From Muricea muricata (Eukaryota > Cnidaria > Anthozoa > Malacalcyonacea > Plexauridae), in contig OY979716.1 of assembly GCA_963855995.1 (NCBI GenBank), positions 46,457,213 to 46,521,212 of the forward strand: a stretch of 64,000 nucleotides of DNA, written 5' to 3'. Within the stretch, counting starts at the first letter, position 1. Every line of letters starts with the position of its first letter. Under the pieces are notes generated by a model. It made no database searches and was not told the origin of the DNA. It was given only the letters and a program-made list of their open reading frames with translations. Below, in pieces: positions 23,301 to 35,645 of the stretch. The position numbers and the translations under genes were made by a program.

Positions 23301-24292
23301 ACCAGAACCTTTAAGAAGGACAAGACTGCCTGAAAGACCATGGCAGACTCTAGCTGTAGACTTGTTAGGACCATTACCATCGGGACATTATTTGTTGGTG
23401 CTTGTTGATTATTTTAGTAGATTTGTGGAAGTTTCCATTATGAAATCTGTGACATCAGAATTGGTTATTCAAGAATTGGAGAAGATTTTTGCGGTTCATG
23501 GAAATCCAGAGTCGTTAAAAACAGACAATGGGTCACAATTTATCTCGCTGAGTTCTCATCATTTTTGAAAGAGAATGATATTTATCATTTGACATCAACT
23601 CCATTTAAGCCGCAAGCGAATGGTGAAGTCGAAAGACAAAATCTATCTCTACTAAAGGTGATTAAGATTGCACAAGTTGAGAAGAAAGATTGGAAAAGAG
23701 AAATGTTGAAGTTTTTGTTGGCCTATCGAAGTACACCTCACTCAATGACGGGTGTTAGTCCTGCGGAATTGTTATTTAGACGGAAAACTCAAACAAAACT
23801 TCCAGAGTTACGAGAAGAAGGCGCGTGACCTGACATGATTGAAGTTCGAGATCGGGACAGCGAGATGAAACAGAAAGGCGCGGATTATGCAAATGTACGT
23901 AGAAGGGCTCAGAAAAGTGACATACAATCAAGGGATAAGGTACTGGTTAAAAAGAAGAAAGTTGACAAATTGTCTCCAACGTTCTACGAAGTGCCAATGG
24001 AAGTTGTGGAGAAGTGAGGAGGAGACGTAACTGTGAAGTCTTCGACGGGATCTCAATACAGGAGAAATGTGACTCATTTGAAGAAGCTTGAAGATGGACC
24101 ATCTGAGGTAGAAGAAAGTGTTCAAGAAAACGAAAATCGAGTGGATGAAAATGTTCAAAATGAAAACCAAGACCTAGAATTAACAACTCGAGAAAATAAT
24201 GACTGTGATAGTATTGTTTCTAGTAGGCATCAGAGAGTGCGTCGAGCACCTGAACGATTTAAGGACTACATATGTTCATATATACATGCGTG
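20388..24292 (+). pseudogene. gag-pol: second Ty3/gypsy gag-pol, 5'-truncated and decayed
   Basis: In order: gag capsid (KQKRALLLHS, NVPFERHEFRQ), two knuckles (CYRCGRAGHFAHDKNC, CKKCKKIGHFAVVC), protease LIDSGASCNIVD near 21250, RT (FSKLDLKWG, ISDDIIVHG), RNase H, integrase finger (HEGHQG to CHGC), core (VDLLGP, TDNGSQF, NGEVERQN) and a basic tail ending VRRAPERFKDY. Breaks: TGA at 20739, an extra base in a G-run near 21918, TGA at 23041 and near 23110, TAG near 23249, a frameshift near 23555, and TGA near 23826 and 24015. The protease still has its DSGA. No 5' LTR is present. Confidence 0.93.
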
Positions 24293-24414
24293 AACGAATT
24301 GGACTTCTTTTCATATTTTGATCGATAGTTAGATAATAGTCTTATATAATTTAAAAAAAAATTTGAAATGAACCAGAAAAATTTACTGTAGAACTTAGTT
24401 GTTTATCATGCCAG

Positions 24415-24565
24415 GAAAAGGAGGGATTGTGATGTGTATATAATAATTAAGTATTCATATTATGCAAGGCTGTATAAAATGGCTAGCAGGTTAATAACAA
24501 GTTAAAGCCAACAAAGCTGTCTTACGCGGCCTATTACTAGGAGCACAAGGAGTGCCTACTGTCAA
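24415..24565 (+). repeat. polypurine tract and start of a 3' LTR
   Basis: AGGAAAAGGAGGGA (24413-24426) is a good polypurine tract, and TGTGATGTGTATATAAT follows as a likely LTR start at 24428. The right end of the LTR cannot be fixed because no partner exists. Confidence 0.5.
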
Positions 24566-24583
24566 AAGGTAATAATTGACAAT

Positions 24584-24916
24584 TTGGACAGACAAAATGA
24601 CATACACAAGAATTCATCGTCACACACATATGGCAACTGCGAAGAAGATGTAAAAGACATGATTGACACCTTACGCAAGCTGAAACCATTTCAATTTACC
24701 GTGGATCGATATCATAGGTCATTTCAAACAATTGACAAATCACCTCTGGACAAATTAGACGCTGTTCTTTTACATAAATGGTTAACACGACACAAAGTGT
24801 TATTAGCATCAAATCAATATGCAAATGATGAAGAAGCCACGGAGGAGAGCAATGACAGTAATATTAATGAAAACAAAGATTCATTTACAGACAATGATGA
24901 AAATGTTAGTGAATAG
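24584..24916 (+). pseudogene. possible last exon of the DUF6589-like gene
   Basis: 110-residue open frame with KPFQFTVDRYHRSF followed by an LHKWLTRHK segment and an acidic tail. As far as I recall, a KPFQF-R-H-SF arrangement near the C-terminus occurs in large cnidarian proteins of the same kind as the gene upstream. It follows the second gypsy directly, as expected if that gypsy sits in the gene's last intron or exon. Tentative. Confidence 0.35.
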
Positions 24917-24929
24917 AAATATAACTATA

Positions 24930-25052
24930 TACACAAATACAATTTAGATGACATATAAAGTATGTTATAAAACTATTTGGCATACATATACAAGGTCATT
25001 TTTGTTAAACTGCTTGAACATGGAGTTCATTTGAAATTGTATATTATATTTT
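24930..25052. other. non-coding spacer
   Basis: AT-rich; no feature seen. Confidence 0.5.
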
Positions 25053-25552
25053 AAGGTGGTCATTTCCCTATCACAAGTGATTTTTAATAAAAAATAAAAG
25101 TTTTAGGCATTTTAACTATTGTACTCTGAGATAAGATAACATCTTCTTTCAAAATATACTTTTTTGATACATAATTATTTTAATATTAGAGGTGAAATGT
25201 CGATACTCGCTCTGCTTTTTTATTATATGTTAAGCTAGTGCTTGACACTCTTCAAATTTGGTATTTTTTATAGTTAGTTGTTTCTGAAGACTGTCACGCA
25301 CTAGATCATGTCATATGCTTTTAGAATATATATCATTCATTGGATTTGAGTTATGGTTTATAAGATACAATTTTTCAAGTGTTGAGCAATTATGGTTGAA
25401 TTAGTTGCCACCATATTGAATAATTAGCATAAATAATGACTTTGCCAAAAATCTTTTTCAGAAGTCCTTTCCTAGGAAATGATATTTGTGCATAAATATG
25501 CTTTAATTATTAAACTGAAAAAAAAAGCTTTAAAGGGGGAATGACCATCTTG
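25053..25552. mobile_element. MITE-like element with GGTGGTCATTTCCCT ends
   Basis: AAGGTGGTCATTTCCCT at the left is matched by the reverse complement of AAGATGGTCATTCCCCCT at 25535-25552. The interior is AT-rich and non-coding. No TSD could be fixed. The right end forms the last codons of the helicase reading frame, so the element truncates that gene. Confidence 0.6.
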
Positions 25553-27652
25553 TATGACGAGAGATGATTTCAAATATTGCATGTGCATGCTTGCGGCTGT
25601 AAACTGGCAGCATTTTGTAAACATCATCAGCAGATTTAAGTACAGAACAACACTCTACAGCCATGTCTATTAATTCAATACTGAAACCTGTAGATAAAGT
25701 AATATTTCCTACAAATGAATTTCCATAGCTCAAAGATGCTCGATATGCTTCAAGATCATTCTTGATCATTGTTTTAACATCTGGTGAATGTGAATAATGC
25801 TCTGTCGTTGGTTTTGCTACCGTATGATGGTCTGCAAAGTTGTGGGTATCAACCAAGCAAGTAGGACATTGGCATACTGCTCTATGATATGAGCAGCAAT
25901 TATGAAAATCTGATTGCCTTTTCAAGCTGTGACCAAAGTAATTTAAAATTGTTTCTTTTGCATGAGTTAGATGTGGCAAATTCACGCATAACTTCATCCA
26001 CTTGATGTTTACCACTCCGAATATCAAAGTTGTTATAATACATAGTGGCCACTGATGGGGCCCCGTGTCTACCTGCACGACCTGTTTCTTGGAAATATTC
26101 TTCCATAGTTTTAGGGACCCAACGTGAATAATATGACGAATGTCAGGAATGTCTATTCCCATCCAAAAGGCAACGGTTACAAATAGAACTCTTGCTGTGC
26201 AAACACCTTTAGTAAGTTCTTCAACAAGTCTATCCTTTTCATGATCTGGCATTCAGCATGAAACTGTGCAAAAAGGCGATTCTTTGAAATAGGCTCTGAT
26301 CCTGCAGGGAAATATTGATGTGTTTTTAAAGCCTGACTGAAGTACAAAAAGCAGTCTGCACAAGTTTGCAGTGTTCCATAAATAACTGTTAATTCCATTC
26401 CAAGTTTTAGGTCTTTCAACATATTTGCAACAGGTTTGAGGATGAGATCAAGTTTGTCATCTCCATGAGATTGCCTGGTCTTAACATCATAAAATATGTT
26501 TTCACGATCTGGACTGACCTCAATAACTTCAACGTTTTTTAACTGCAACGATTCTATTATAATTGACTTGGTTTCAGAGGTTGCTGTCGCTGTTAGAGCC
26601 ATAAACGGTACATTTGGAAAGATACTTCCCAGTACATCCAATTGTGCATATGCAGGCCTGATGGTCTTCCTACAAGTATGAACAGAACTTTGTATTCAGT
26701 TTAAGTTTATATTATTATATAGCTGAAGCCAATGTATACCTCAGGTTACACTGACAAATGACAAACACATAACGTTGCGCCTTTAATTGAAATGTCAACC
26801 CCATTACCGAGTTAACAAGTGCAGCATACCCTGTTCACCCTACTTTAACAATTGTAACCTAAGTACCCAACTTAACACTTATCAAAGGTTTTTCCATGTC
26901 AAGGTAAAGCCCTTGCAATGGTTTATATTATTTGCACAAGCAAGGAGAGTACATGAGTGGTGGATGTCCATGTAATATTCTATGTACAGCACAGTACATA
27001 TGCAATACTGTAAAGCCGCCATTACGACTCAATACATATGTGCTATAAAATGGACATTCATGCAAATTTATTAAATACTCATACCATTCTTTAATAAGAT
27101 GGGCTTCATCAACAACTACTCACTTAACCCTTTTTTGAAATCCAGTAGACTTAAGAGCATTGAAAAAAGACTTATTCTTGACGCATAATTCTGCATGAAA
27201 ATAAATAATTTTGCAAGTACACGATAGGTCTTTTAAAGAATCTACAGAAATATGATACTGCGCTTGTTCATTGTCAGACACCACCTCTGTTACCTTGAAG
27301 GATTGAATTCCACGCTTATTTAACTTTGTAATTTGATCGCGCATTCAAAGGCAACACGACCAAGATCAATGAACCAACGCATCCTTTCTTTCCTAGCTTT
27401 GCTTAAATGTGAATTTGCCGACATATAATCGAATACATCGGGCAAGATCTGATACATTAGCGACTTGCCAAATCCAGTGGGCAACACCGCCAATACATCT
27501 TTTCCACGCAAGACTGATCCCACAGCACGAAACTGTTCATCTTTCAGTTTCACACCATGTGAATACAGCTTATTTATTGCAAATGTTACAGCATTTAATA
27601 GCAAGGAGCTCATAATGTAGCAATTACGGAGTGTATATTTTCTATTAAGCAT
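25553..27652 (-). pseudogene. RecQ-type DNA helicase, broken
   Basis: Exon 1 runs from about 27610 to 27085 and exon 2 from 26669, with GT-AG borders. SF2 helicase motifs appear in order: motif I AVLPTGFGKSLMYQ, motif Ia MRDQITKLNKRG, motif II VVVDEAH (near 27110), motif III ALTATAT (26600), motif V VAFWMGIDIPD and motif VI QETGRAGRHG with the arginine finger. A Cys/His cluster near the end suggests the RecQ zinc-binding region. Damage: frameshifts near 27345, 26255, 26115 and 25965, and TGA just before the DEAH motif. RecQ proteins unwind DNA 3' to 5'. No copy-number evidence tells whether this was a host gene or a transposon passenger. Confidence 0.85.
26680..27084 (-). other. intron of the RecQ-type gene
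   Basis: Bounded on the minus strand by GTATGAG (27084) and a TACTTGTAG acceptor (26670). No internal element is recognised. Confidence 0.6.
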
Positions 27653-27920
27653 GTGAAATAGGGCACCAAAGACAAAAGTTTATATTATAAAATGGTCTTC
27701 ATCGAAAGACAAAATCTGAAAATCATACGAGTTACTACGTCTTGTCTTACTATATATAAGAAAATTAATACGTGAAGTAAAAATTACAAGTTGTAGTTAC
27801 AAATTACCATACCTTTTCTAAAACATCTTGTCTATTCAAGATAAATTAAATACCTTTAAATGGTTAGCCCGACATATTCAATGTTAAATGTTCATGAGTG
27901 TACTGTTCACTGAGCTCTAC

Positions 27921-28065
27921 CAGGGTTGCCAGATTTCTTGAATAATTAAGCCAAACCATCATTAGTGCTTTCACAAAAACAAAGAAAACAAAAGGCAAAT
28001 ACAATGAAAAACAAAGAGCATTGTTAAAAGTTTGGCTAATTTATGCATGCAGTCTGGCAACCCTG
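27921..28065. mobile_element. hAT-type MITE, 145 bp
   Basis: Ends CAGGGTTGCCAGATTTCTTG and, inverted, CAGGGTTGCCAGACTGCATGC. The exact 8-bp repeat AGCTCTAC lies on both sides (27913-27920 and 28066-28073). Confidence 0.92.
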
Positions 28066-28124
28066 AGCTCTACTAACATATCTGGAGATCGTACTCTCGA
28101 CTTCAAAGTGTCCTCGAAAACATG

Positions 28125-28554
28125 CAGCGTTGCCAACTGTTATTCTGTACAAATCCCAAGTAAGCTCCCAAAAAATCCCGAGATTTCCTTGAAAATCCCG
28201 AAATTCTTACTTTCGTTCTCATGTTCCCAGTCTCTGCGCAACTTAGGCCTCAGGCCTCTTATTGTGTGCTCTTTGCCTCTCGCTTTTGCTTTTGAGAGCC
28301 TTCCAAAACGAAATTTTGTTAAATATGCAGGTCAATAGGGCTAAAATACGAGCGCATTAACTGTCTATTTTAACAAAATCGTTTGTTAAAGCTAATTTCA
28401 CCAAAAATTTGATTACTAAATTTAGAACTTGAAGTTCTGAAAAATCCCAAAAAAATCCCGAGATTGAGTTTTTAAAATAAAAATCCCAAAAACATCCCAA
28501 CAGATTTAAAAAATCCCGAGATCTCGGGATAAAATATCGGACTTGGCAACACTG
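28125..28554. mobile_element. hAT-type MITE, 430 bp
   Basis: Ends CAGCGTTGCCAACTG and, inverted, CAGTGTTGCCAAGTCCG. The exact 8-bp repeat AAAACATG lies at 28117-28124 and 28555-28562. The inner arms carry repeated AAATCCCGAGAT words. It shares the CAGxGTTGCCA terminus with its neighbour at 27921, so the two belong to related families. Confidence 0.92.
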
Positions 28555-28562
28555 AAAACATG

Positions 28563-28819
28563 GCGGATTTGACGTCACTGGGGTACAGCCACTGTGCTCT
28601 ACTAATATATCTGGAGATCGGGCTCTAATACCTTGCCAGTCAAAAAAGTGTCCTCGAAAACATGGTGGCTTTTGGCCAAAAATACGTCATTTTTACGTCA
28701 CAAATTTATGGTATAGACCACTGACCAGCTATGAATGTGGAGAAAGGGGTTTAAAATAAAATATTTTCACCCCCTGGTGTTTTTTAGACAATATTTTGTA
28801 TAATTTGAGAAAAAACAAA
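28563..28819. repeat. partial duplication of the segment between the two MITEs
   Basis: CTCTACTAATATATCTGGAG and, further on, AGTGTCCTCGAAAACATG repeat the sequence at 28068-28124 with a short extra piece between. It is an imperfect local tandem duplication that predates the MITE at 28125. Confidence 0.6.
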
Positions 28820-28887
28820 ATGCCCAATTCTTGCTCCGTCTTTTGGTGTTGGAAGACTGGAAAAGGAAAAGATTTATCTCTTCATCG
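28820..28887 (+). CDS. THAP-domain first exon (partial)
   Basis: Short exon starting MPNSCSVFWCWKTGKG and ending SLHR at a good GTAAGT donor. The Cys pattern at the N-terminus, the basic middle and the SLHR just before a phase break match the start of THAP (C2CH) zinc fingers, a DNA-binding domain shared with P-element transposases. No downstream exon could be assigned with confidence. It could be a lone transposon remnant. Confidence 0.45.
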
Positions 28888-30087
28888 GTAAGTATAAATA
28901 CTGAATAGTTTTGACAGCTATTTGTATACTTTTGTATTATTTGTAAAAGTAATCACGCATGCATGACTTTTTTTAATCGCTTGACAGTTGACGACTTGAC
29001 ATCAAAGTTTCTATGCATGCAATATCCATTTGTACTTTCCAGATTCTGTGAAAAATCCTGAGTAGTACAATGTACAACATATGGGTAAAAGAGCACTGAC
29101 ATGTTTGAAGAAGATGGCCCTGGTGGAAAAGCAGTATTGAAGCCATATGCTGTACCCACAATCTTTAAGTGGCTTGCTGACTAGCTGAGGTTGGTGCTGT
29201 ACCTTGTTCTCGTGTCATATTACACTTACTATATCCAATAAGATGCCAATGAATGGCATATAAACATTGAGAATTCCATAGGTCACATATGACCCACTAA
29301 ATTAGATAATGCACACATGATATTTCCATAGGTTATTTCACTATATAAAAACAATATTTACAAACAGGACATCAAGGTTACAAGTATGCTAGTCCAAATT
29401 GATGGTTTGCATTTAACGTCGCGGCGGCCATGTTGGAGGTATAACACAAAAGAATTTGTTATTAGTTCCATTGTTGGATCCAGCCGGCGTGGGTGGCATA
29501 CGTACTTGAGTAATCTGCTAGTGCATAAACATTGCAGTATTGTGTCGTGTGACATTACTGCTACGTTAATTACAACAAACACTGGTTTTGATTGCAATGA
29601 CACAGGTATGTAAAAATAATTATTCTAGAGCCGATGTAAGCCCCAATATTTCTTAAATTTCAAATTTGCACAAATCTTTATGTTCACTTTGCATTAATTG
29701 TAACATATACTGGTTACCTAATAACATGGTAACTAATGAACTGAACTGTTCAAGCAAAAGACACAGGTATGCAGAAATAATTATACTAGAGCCGATGTAA
29801 GCCCCAATATTTATTAAATTTCAAATTTGCACAAACCTTTCTATTCACTGCGCATTGTAACATATACTTGTTACCTAATAACATGGTAACTAATGAACTC
29901 AACTGTTCAAGCAAAAGTGTAAGTGAACATTTCAGAGCATTTATAATGCAATGAAAATCTGACTTAGTGTACACATTGTGATCAAAGTTCACCTCTATTC
30001 ACTGCTATTTTGTGCACAAAACCTAGTGATTGAAACAAAAGAAACCCCACAAACAAAAAATCTAGATTATATCAAACATTTCCTAGC
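28888..30087. other. non-coding region downstream of the THAP exon
   Basis: A possible internal exon lies at 29369-29602 (AG before, GTATGT after), but its frame shows no domain. Otherwise only the tandem duplication listed separately. Confidence 0.4.
29600..29917. repeat. tandem duplication of about 160 bp
   Basis: 29600-29760 and 29761-29917 are about 93 percent alike by eye; both begin ACACAGGTATG and end CAAGCAAAAG. The copied unit starts at a potential splice donor. Confidence 0.9.
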
Positions 30088-30630
30088 CTACCCTCTTCCA
30101 TAGCCATGGTGCTGGCATGAAATTGCAGTGTTCATGGCTTTTCGAAATTCCTGGTAGGTGTTGTGACTTGTTGGCAAAACGATGCTGAAAAAGCAAGAGT
30201 CAGCGTCTGGAAAGAAACCCGAGGTGAACGATATTGCTGGTTGTGATGATGGCAGATATGGATGCCCTGCCATAAACTGAATAAGCTGCTCAAGAGATGG
30301 CAAACAACTGAGGGTTGCAGTTCCGGGATCACCTTGATCTTTGCTAGTTTCTAAATAGAAAAATATTTATGGTCAAACTTTTATACCTTAATTAAAGGAT
30401 TAATGTTGAGACACAGGCTTGAATGCCATTACATCCGTGATATAGCCTTATATGCTTTAGATTGGAACCATTGGAACTTTTCCATAAAGTAAACAATATC
30501 AAAAATCAAGATTGAATTTTTTGGCAAAATATTAAATTTTTAGCCTAAACTTGCAATAGTGATATTAATTTTTAAGTCAAAAATATTATTAACATGCATT
30601 CATTGTTGGTTTTTGTTTTATTATACTTAA

Positions 30631-31149
30631 AGGGAAATGGCAACAAAATGTTTTATTGTCTCATCTGAAAGAGACTCCAAAACAATATATAGAAGTCTAC
30701 TATGGGGTTTTTGTGTCTGCCTTATTTGGTGAGATATTTTGACTTAAAATCTTTAGTTGTCCGCCATCTTGGATATTTGTGGATATGCAGGATACGTCAC
30801 AACTGGGGTCACGCAATTTTTTTTTCTTACGACACAATAGTTAATATGCTCTCATAACCGCATGTACGGCAAGTGTTTCGGATTTCAGCACGGACTGAGA
30901 AGATTTCAAACAATATTTGGTTGTTGGTAGGTATTTAGGAGGATTTTCGACAGGCTTATCCCTGTTGTGACGTCACCAAAACATTGTTAATGAGGTGAAA
31001 AATTAGTCCACGATGGTGGACAGTTCGTTGCTTTAGGTGAGAATATCTCCCGAAGTAAAACAGATATAAAAAAATTGAAATAGACTTCTATTTATTGTTT
31101 TAGAGTCTCTTTCAAATGAGACATTAAAATTTTTTGTTGCCATTTCCCT
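30631..31149. mobile_element. TTAA-site MITE, 519 bp
   Basis: Ends AGGGAAATGGCAACAAAATG and, inverted, AGGGAAATGGCAACAAAAAA, with a further inner match (GTCTCATTTGAAAGAGACTC type). TTAA flanks both ends (30627-30630, 31150-31153). A TTAA target and AGGG ends suggest piggyBac or Kolobok relatives. It sits in a HECT gene intron. Confidence 0.85.
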
Positions 31150-32980
31150 TTAAGTTGTTATACTTTTGTTTTCAATTGTTATACTTATTTGTTATACTGC
31201 TGCATAGAAATCGCCCTTCTTATTAAAAAGAAGTGAACACAGAATACTGAAATGTATTTTAACTTAGCTTACAGGTTTCCAAAGCAAGGTGTAATTCAGG
31301 CAGCATCACCCATGTAGCATCAGCAACATTAATTAACAATATGCCTGTGCTTTAATTAGTCAATTCCTTTGGTGGTCTATGTTCTGAGGCATTAGAGCAT
31401 ATGAGGCAAGTTCAGATTTTACTTCCACCACTGCTAACACTACCATTAAGTATCCAATCAGTACCATTAAATCCACTCAGTTAACTAATCACGTGCATGC
31501 ATTTTTAGTCAATAAATAGCATTGGCAATCAAATATGAACCTCACAAAACCTATACACAATGGACATAGATTATGACTGTATAATTTCAACATCAAACAA
31601 GCTTCACCTGAATTTGCATTTTCTATTTCTATTACATACTGAGTAAACCACACCATCACAGCATCTTCAGTTCCAACAAGATTTTGCAGCCAGCTTTTGT
31701 CAATTAATCTCAGGAAATCAGCACTTTTAACTTTAACTTCTTTTGCTGATGGGAAGATGTATGTCACACAGCTTTCACACATTCTCAAAAACTGTAACAG
31801 GGAAATGCTTTCCAAACCAACCCTCAATTGCTGCAACTCCTCTCTTCTAGTCTTGAACACAAAATGAATAGTAATGCATTGACAAGCTCTATACTTGTTA
31901 CTTAAGGTCACAAGCTCATTGGCAAACCCAGCTTGTGATAACAAGAGAAGCACATCATCCTTGTCAAGTATAGCATTTAATTCATCTGCATTTTGTGCAT
32001 CCTGAATCTAAGCAAAATAAGAATTACAAAATCAGAAGTTAATTTTGCCCAAAAATAGCAGCTAATTTTGTAGAGGCTTGTGTAGACTGAACATCACACC
32101 CTTTGCCTACCTCCCACATGTATTTTTAAGTTCGGGGGTCATAATATGTGACGCGGTCTATATATTAGAGTAATAACAACTTAAGTCATTGAACCACAAT
32201 GAAGCAGACTTATTGTTTTTTCTTTGACAAATGCTAGACAATTTTAATTGACATTTTTATTAAAGAAGCTCTGCAACTTAACTGGTTCATTGAACAGTAA
32301 TCCACCAGTAGGTGTGCATCGATCCTATACTTTATCCTCTTACTCTGTCTATATTGCCAGACAATTTTACTTATAAAGAGTGGCACAATTGGGCCTATAG
32401 TCCAGTTCTGGCCCCTGATCTTGCTGGGACAAAACAGGGACAGACATTCATATTTTTTGGTGGGGAATATCTGGGGGTGTGTATGGTGATTATATGTGAT
32501 TACAATTAGAGAGGGATGAAACAATTATTTGAAACAATGTTCTATTCCAGATTTGTTCAATAGACTGGTACTCATGTACTTACTGTATTACTTGCACTTT
32601 TGGAGGCGACGCAAAAACGTTTTAGAGGGTGCCAATTGATTGAGGGGAGGGGGGGTGTGCAAAGATGTCTTGGGGAGTTGTGCACCCAGCTAGGGCTGTC
32701 CCAACCAGAACATCCATTCATACATTCCAGAAAAAATGATATCATGACAAAAAATTGATTAATTACCCGTTTAACACTTTCTTGTACATCTAAATCTGAG
32801 ATATCTTCAACACACAAAGCAGTTCAACAACTATCAACGTCACCAGTCACAAGATACTGGACAATGGCTCGTGACAATCCAACCAGTCCAAACCCTGAAT
32901 GCAGTACAGAGTGAGCAATCAATTTACCAGCGTATTCGAAATACTTTGATGCTATGTACTCTTCACTGTGAATTGGTATT

Positions 32981-33499
32981 AGAGGAAAATGGCAATATAT
33001 TTTCTTATCGGCTTATTTAAAAAAAACTTTGAAGTCATTGTAAAATCCGTTGTTACTTTTTTGGCAACATACTTAGATTCTGAAATATTGAAGGGCAAAT
33101 AACACAAGCCATCCGCCATCTTGTTTTATAATTAGGTCTGTTTTAATGACGTCACAACCTGGGTAGACAATATAAAACTTGCTCTCAATTATTTAAATTT
33201 GAATGAAAATTTCTTGAACACTTCGCATTTGACGTAAAAATTATATACAATGCAAACTTAGTTGGATTTCAACATTCAACATTGGTCATTGCTTCTTCAA
33301 GAAACAAAATTAATATCCAGGTTGTGACGTCATAGATTTTTTGAATATCCAAAATGGCGGATGACCTGTGACTTTGTTCTTTTTTGTCCTTCAATATTTC
33401 AGAAACTAAGCATGTCGTCAAAAAATTAACAACAGATGTTACGGTTACCTTAAAGGTTCTTATCAATAAGGCCGTAAAAAAATATATTGCTATTTCCCT
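32981..33499. mobile_element. related TTAA-site MITE inside the HECT exon
   Basis: Right end AGGGAAATAGCAATATATTT (inverted) and left end AGAGGAAAATGGCAATATAT; length nearly equal to the copy at 30631. TTAA is present at the right (33500-33503); the left site has decayed. The HECT reading frame stops at it and resumes on the far side with IPIHSEEYIASKYF. Confidence 0.8.
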
Positions 33500-35173
33500 T
33501 TAAATGATCGACAGCTCCTTCAAAGAGCTGAATTCCCTAGCTTCCCCATCTCTCAAGGTTGCCATGATCCTATGGCAAAGTTCTCTTGTAAGGCCATCAG
33601 CATCAATCCCAGGTTCATTTGAAAAAGTAACATTTGGTTTTGCTTTTACGTTGAACTGGCCACATTTCAACAGGCGAAACATTGTTCTCAATATGGTGTT
33701 AGAGTCATGGGTTGCTCTTATTATTTGTTCTGGCACACTGTTATCAGCTGTGTTTGCCCTGAACATGGCTAATGCTTGTGATGGGGTTTTTTGAGAAATA
33801 TTCAATGCAAGATCAAACACTGGTTCCTCTTTAGCACCTAAAAGAAACATTTAAAATTATCTTCATTACATACCGGTATGGTAGTTAATTTATACAACCT
33901 AGCTTGAATTACAATAAAAAAATTAGTGTACTGTATGCAAAAAACAAACCATTTTCATCATTAAGTATATCTGCTACTGCTTGCTGAATATTGTAATTAC
34001 AGGAACGAAGTTTGCAATCAAGATACGCTCGTGGTATGTTAGGAAAAATCATTGTAAGTTGATCATTGGTTTCGTTGCAGTCATCACCTACAGAAACAGA
34101 TCATAATATATCTTGTGAAAATAATTTATTTGAGAACCATCAAGTATTTTGTTAAAATACAAACGTATTTTAAGCAACTATTCTAGTAGCAACTCCTAGT
34201 AGCAATTTGTACAGCGCTGACAATTATACAATTCAACTGTATTTTATTCTTCATCAGGACAGATCAGTGTAAGATACAAATACTGATGTTTATATAGTAT
34301 AATATAGTAATATTAATATATAGTATAAGCTCCTCCTAAAATATCATCAATCTTACACTAATCTGTCTTGATGTTGATTAAGATATAGTCAAATTGTATG
34401 ATTTATCATATTGTTTACCCAGATTTGATTTTTTCGTGCAAAGCACGTTGAAAAACTTTGTTGCACTTCTTACTCACTGCTATAATTAGATCTGAACAGG
34501 ATTTTTGGAACACTTAAATTCATCTATAATCCAGTATAAGTAGCAATCTTGTATAAATATGCCAGAGGTGGAGCCCTGTAGCTGTGTCGGGATATGATTT
34601 AATAAATAGGTCTATACATACCTTCCGCACTAGATTGGTTATTGCTATTCTGCAGTGTATTGCCAGAGGCACTTTGTTGAACTACAAAAGGCAAGGTGGT
34701 ACCATCAAACGGCTCTATCTGTTCATCACAGGTGCTTTCATTTTGAAATAAAACAGTTGGGAAGTTATCATCCTCGTCATCACAATCAACTTGGTTGTCC
34801 TTAAGAAACAAATATCTATCATAGTATCCTTTAAACTAAATAATTTTAACTAGATTACAACTATATATAGACCTAAACAACTAGCACAGAAAAACAACTT
34901 ACAACTTTTATATATATAAAACTTGCCTATCTCAAAGGTTCACATGCACCAAAAGGCTCAAAATTGATGTAATTAATGAGGGTAAATGTAAGTGAATATG
35001 TCATGGCACATAATTTGTCCATTTTTTATAGTCTGTAGCTAATGAAGATGAATATTTGCATTAGCAGTCATTGTCATCAGAATGACAATTGTATTGAACA
35101 AGTGGTATGGTAATAAGTCCTATAGATCAAGCACAAGCATGTATTGCACCTAGTTATTTTTCCAATAGAACAA

Positions 35174-35327
<154 letters not shown>

Positions 35328-35330
35328 ATC

Positions 35331-35645
35331 ACATACTTGTGCCTTTATCCGGGCGATAACACGGTGACATAAAACGATATGTCCCGTGATATTGTTTTTT
35401 GTCCCGCGATATCGTTTTTTGTCCCGCTCAAAACAAAGATGGCGTCCGACTGAAAGATCGATAGAGAGATGAGAATAAAAATATTAAATAATACAAGGAA
35501 AATAACAAAAAGAAATTTGTAATTTCTACCTTTTTAGTGTATTTTAAACAATCATTTTTAATTCAGTTTGAAATGTACTCGAAGTGCAAATAATTTGAAA
35601 ATGTAATATGGTTTTTGCTCTAGATAAAGGCACAAGTATGCGATA
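35331..35645. repeat. inverted repeat pair, possible MITE
   Basis: CATACTTGTGCCTTTATC at the left is matched by its reverse complement GATAAAGGCACAAGTATG at the right, about 280 bp apart. No TSD was found. Between them lie three TTTTTTGTCCCGC-like words. Confidence 0.5.
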
